Positions 61,155-64,000 of a DNA stretch of 64,000 nt are shown here, in pieces; within the stretch, counting starts at the first letter, position 1; each line of letters starts with the position of its first letter. A model generated the notes under the pieces. The model saw only the letters and a program-made list of their open reading frames with translations, was not told the origin of the DNA and searched no databases. Position numbers and translations under genes: made by a program. The DNA lies in assembly GCA_037176705.1 (NCBI GenBank), contig CM073894.1, positions 30,835,501 to 30,899,500 of the forward strand, in the 5' to 3' direction. This stretch comes from Molossus alvarezi (taxonomy: Eukaryota > Chordata > Mammalia > Chiroptera > Molossidae).

Positions 61155-61823
61155 TAAAGTCAATTATATTGAGGTATAACATACATACAAAAATGTACCT
61201 ATTTTAAGCATACTGAAAAGATTTGCACAAATGTAACCACCACACAATAAATATAGAATTTTTTATCAACTCAAAGTTCCTTTGCTTCCCAAACTAGTGA
61301 ACCACCTTGTCCCAGTCTAATCCAGTAAATCACTGAGTTGTTATCTGTCTCCATGTTGCTTGGCTTAATCTAGAATTTTGCATCAATCATATCATACAGA
61401 GTGTACTCTTTAGTGTCTGACTAATTTTAGTCAGCATAATGGATTTGAGATTTATCCAGGTATTGTATATCAACTTCCCTCTTTCTTTTCCCTGAGTTGC
61501 AGTAAGTTATGCTATATTTCATTGTCTGAGTTTACCACATTTTTTTTATCATTAATCTGTTAATAGATATTTGAGTTTACCCAGTTTTTGACTGTTCTGA
61601 ATTAAGCTCTTTTGCATGTTAATTTACAAGGTTTTATTATTTATATTTTTAAAAGTAGAAAAGGACATATTTTTTATTTATGATAAGTAAATACCCAAAA
61701 GTAGAATTGCTAGATTTTATGACAAGGACAGGTTTAATTTTATAAGAAATTAGTGAACAGCTCTCTAACATGGGTGAACTTTTGGTATATATTTGCTTCC
61801 ATCAGAAACGTATGAGACTTCCA

Positions 61824-62116
61824 AACCCTGGCCAGTTTGGCTCAGAGGTTGGCGTCGGCCTGCAGACTGGAAGGTCACAAGTTCGATTCCTGGTCAAGAG
61901 CACATAACTAGGTTGAAGGTTTGATCTCTGGCCCTGGTCAGGGTCATTCGGAAGGCAATCAATCGATTAGATACACATTGATTTCTCTCTCTCTCTCTCT
62001 CTTTCTCTTTCTTTCTCTCTCTCTCTCTCTTTTCCACCCTTCCACTCTATGGAAAAATCAATGGAAAAATATCCTCGGGTGAGAATTAACAATAACAACA
62101 ACTATATATACATATA
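61824..62116 (+). mobile_element. VES SINE inside an old L1
   Basis: Starts aaccctggccagtttggctc and has B-box acaagttcgattcctggtca, two CT runs, and tail cctcgggtgagaattaacaa. Target duplication tatgagacttcca (61811-61823) and tatgagacatcca (62117-62129), with one mismatch. Confidence 0.94.
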
Positions 62117-62573
62117 TATGAGACATCCAGTTACTCCACTTCTTCGCTATTACTTGATTCTCAGAATTTTATCTTCTTGTTTTGTTTTATTTGGTTGTTT
62201 GTCTTTGGCATTATTTTGGGTGTGTAGTAGTTTCTAATTTTGTTTTAACTAGCAATTTCTAGATGACTAATGATGTTTAGCATATTTCCATGTGCTTATT
62301 GTCCATTTATATTTCTTCTTTTGTGAAGTGTTTTTTTTTTCATACTTTGACCTTCTAATATGGCCTTTTGTTTTATCTATATCTGTATATGTAGTCTGAA
62401 TACAAAATTTTGTCAGTTATATGCACTATGAATATTGTTCCCCAGGCAGTGGCTATTTTTTACATCTTCTTAACAATGTTTTTTAGAGCAGAATATTTTA
62501 ATTTTGCTGAATCCAATTCATTATTTTTTCCTCTAATGATTAATGAATTCTTCCTATCAAATAAATATATGCT

Positions 62574-62804
62574 GCCCTGGCCGGTTTGGCTCAGCAGTTA
62601 GAGCATTGGCCTGCGGTCCAGAGAGACCCGGGTTCAGTTCCCGCTAAGGGCACGTACCTCGGTTGCAGTTTGTCTCCGGCCCTGGTTGGGTCGTGAGGAT
62701 GGCAGCCACCTGATGTGTCCCTTTCATATCAATATTTCTCTCTCTCTCTCTCTCTCCCTCCTGCTCTATCAGAACAAAAATGGAAGAATGTCCTCGAGTG
62801 AGGA

Positions 62805-62838
<34 letters not shown>
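62574..62838 (+). mobile_element. VES SINE inside an old L1, AAAT-repeat tail
   Basis: Starts gccctggccggtttggctca and has B-box gggttcagttcccgct, a CT body, and tail cctcgagtgaggattaaata grown into an AAAT microsatellite (62805-62847). aaataaatatatgct before and aaataaatatttgct after differ at one position. Confidence 0.94.
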
Positions 62839-62844
<6 letters not shown>

Positions 62845-63264
62845 ATATTTGCTTACCCAAAGGTTATAAAGAATTTTTTCTCTCATTTTTGTGTATGTAT
62901 GAAGAGAGAAGTTGATAAATATGTTTTCCACTTAGATATGCAGGTTAGCCAGACTATTTTTTGAAAAACAAAACAAAACTATGTTTTCTCTGTTGAATTA
63001 TTTTGGCACCATTGTCACAAATCAGTTGAACCTATAGCTATTGTTTTAGATTAAAGACTGTTCATTACCAACATCTCACTATCTTAATTACCTTAGTTTT
63101 TTAGAAACTTGTTAAATAAGGTTGTATATATATATCTTCTAAATTTGTTATTTTCAAAACAGTTGGGCTACCCTATATTCTTTGCTTTTAGAACCATCTT
63201 TGTTAATTTTAGTGATACGCTTATAGATTCCTAGGATTTTGTATGTATAAGTATATGCCTCCTT

Positions 63265-63508
63265 GCCCTGGCTGGTTTGGCTCAGGGGTTGGAGCATCAG
63301 CCCACAGACCAGAGTCTCAGGTTTAATTCCGGTCAAGGGCACATATCTCAGTTGTGGTTCTGTTCCTGGCCCTGGACGGGGTCCTACAGGAGGCAGTCAA
63401 TTGATGTGTGTCTCTCACATCGATGTCTCTCTGTCTCTCTCCCTCCCACTCTGTCAGAAGATAAATGGAATGGTATCATCAAGTGAAGATTAAAAAAAGA
63501 AAAGAAGA
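63265..63508 (+). mobile_element. VES SINE inside an old L1
   Basis: Starts gccctggctggtttggctca, then aggtttaattccggtcaagg, body with ctctcacatcgatgtctctc, tail atcaagtgaagattaaaaaa. More diverged than its neighbours, and the flanking duplication is weak. Confidence 0.92.
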
Positions 63509-63830
63509 ATGTACCTTCTTTAAGTAAAAGCAGTATTATTTCCTCTTTTCCAATACATACGTCTTTTATGTCTTTGTTTTATGTTAATGCACAACTAATG
63601 CTATGAGTACAATAGTCAACACAGTAGTTAAAGGAGGCATTCTTGCCTTGTTGCAGTCTCAGAGGAAAGTATACAGTTTCTATACTCATTCTGTATAACA
63701 CAAATCCTAGTACACTTATTTCATGGCCTGCCATATAGACTATGTTGGTGAACGTTTTATGTGCACTTGAAAAACTACGCAATCTGGTGTTTATGGTGGA
63801 ATGGGTAGTGTTTTAAAAATGTCAAGCCAA

Positions 63831-64000
63831 GCCCTGGATTATTTGGCTCAGCGGTTAGAGCATCGGCTTGGGGTCCAGAGAGACCCGGGTTCGGTTTCCA
63901 CTAAGGGCACGTACCTTGGTTGCAGTTTGTCCCTGGCCCTGGTTGGGTTGTCCGGGAGGCAGCCACTCAATGTGTCCCTTTCATGTCGATGTTTCTCTCT
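63831..64000 (+). mobile_element. VES SINE cut by the window edge
   Basis: Starts gccctggattatttggctca and has a clear B-box (gggttcggtttcc); the body continues to the last base (tgtttctctct). The 3' part lies outside the window. Confidence 0.93.

Larger units (their letters stand above)
61155..63827 (-). mobile_element. Old L1 (L1M-like) carrying several VES insertions
   Basis: The plus strand shows the complement of an old L1. attgaggtataacatacata (61175) is the 3' UTR start, then agcataatggatttgagatt (61433), agtagaattgctagatttta (61699) and tgactaatgatgtttagcat (62264). Further on are cagaatattttaattttgct (62491), taccaacatctcactatct (63067) and gcattcttgccttgttgcag (63637). VES copies interrupt it at 61824, 62574 and 63265, and another starts at 63831 near its last recognisable part. 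It is heavily diverged, with no usable reading frame. Confidence 0.88.

Noticed and set aside
1..64000. Search for bat DNA transposons (Helitron, piggyBac, recent hAT), CRISPR arrays, operons and toxin genes
   Set aside because: None of the termini or motifs I know for these was seen; direct repeats here are microsatellites or target duplications.

Overview
This window is mammalian nuclear DNA, almost certainly from a bat and probably a vespertilionid or close relative. The evidence is 24 copies of tRNA-derived VES-type SINEs in three variants. They are recognised by a tRNA-like head with A-box and B-box sequence, a CT-rich body and either a 'gtgaggatta' or an 'aatcaataaa' tail. The rest is AT-rich, with L1 remnants, old mammalian repeats (MIR, L2, MLT1-type LTR, MER5-like) and microsatellites. 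I find no intact protein-coding gene, convincing exon, functional RNA gene, CRISPR array or prokaryotic feature. The window is best read as intergenic or deep intronic sequence.

Layout. 1-14.4 kb: mostly unique AT-rich DNA with five VES copies, three MIR fragments and one L2 fragment. 14.6-15.1 kb: a processed, frame-disrupted GLIPR2 pseudogene on the minus strand. 14.4-30.3 kb: no VES at all, several old repeats, and a repeat-poor stretch around 24.5-27.3 kb that resembles conserved regulatory DNA. 30.3-36 kb: four VES copies, L1 3' fragments, and a 1.6-kb L1 3' end split by a VES. 36.8 kb: a 57-nt copy of the U2 snRNA 5' end between 17-bp direct repeats and without a poly(A) tail. 37-43.9 kb: another VES-free stretch, with a second regulatory-looking block near 39.5-40.2 kb and an old L2/CR1-like reverse transcriptase fragment at 42.3 kb. 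43.9-56 kb: dense VES insertions, an MLT1-type LTR carrying a head-only tRNA SINE, and a minus-strand L1 ORF2/3' end. 56-61 kb: unique DNA with a CCTT microsatellite. 61.1-64 kb: an old minus-strand L1 struck by four VES copies, all on the plus strand, the last cut by the window edge.

No genes work together here. What can be read is the history of retrotransposition. L1-type machinery moved the SINEs, a spliced mRNA (GLIPR2) and a fragment of a spliceosomal RNA (U2). The SINE-free intervals coincide with the two stretches that look most like regulatory DNA. I did not find a new biological system; the most distinctive items are the tailless U2 copy and the head-only tRNA SINE.
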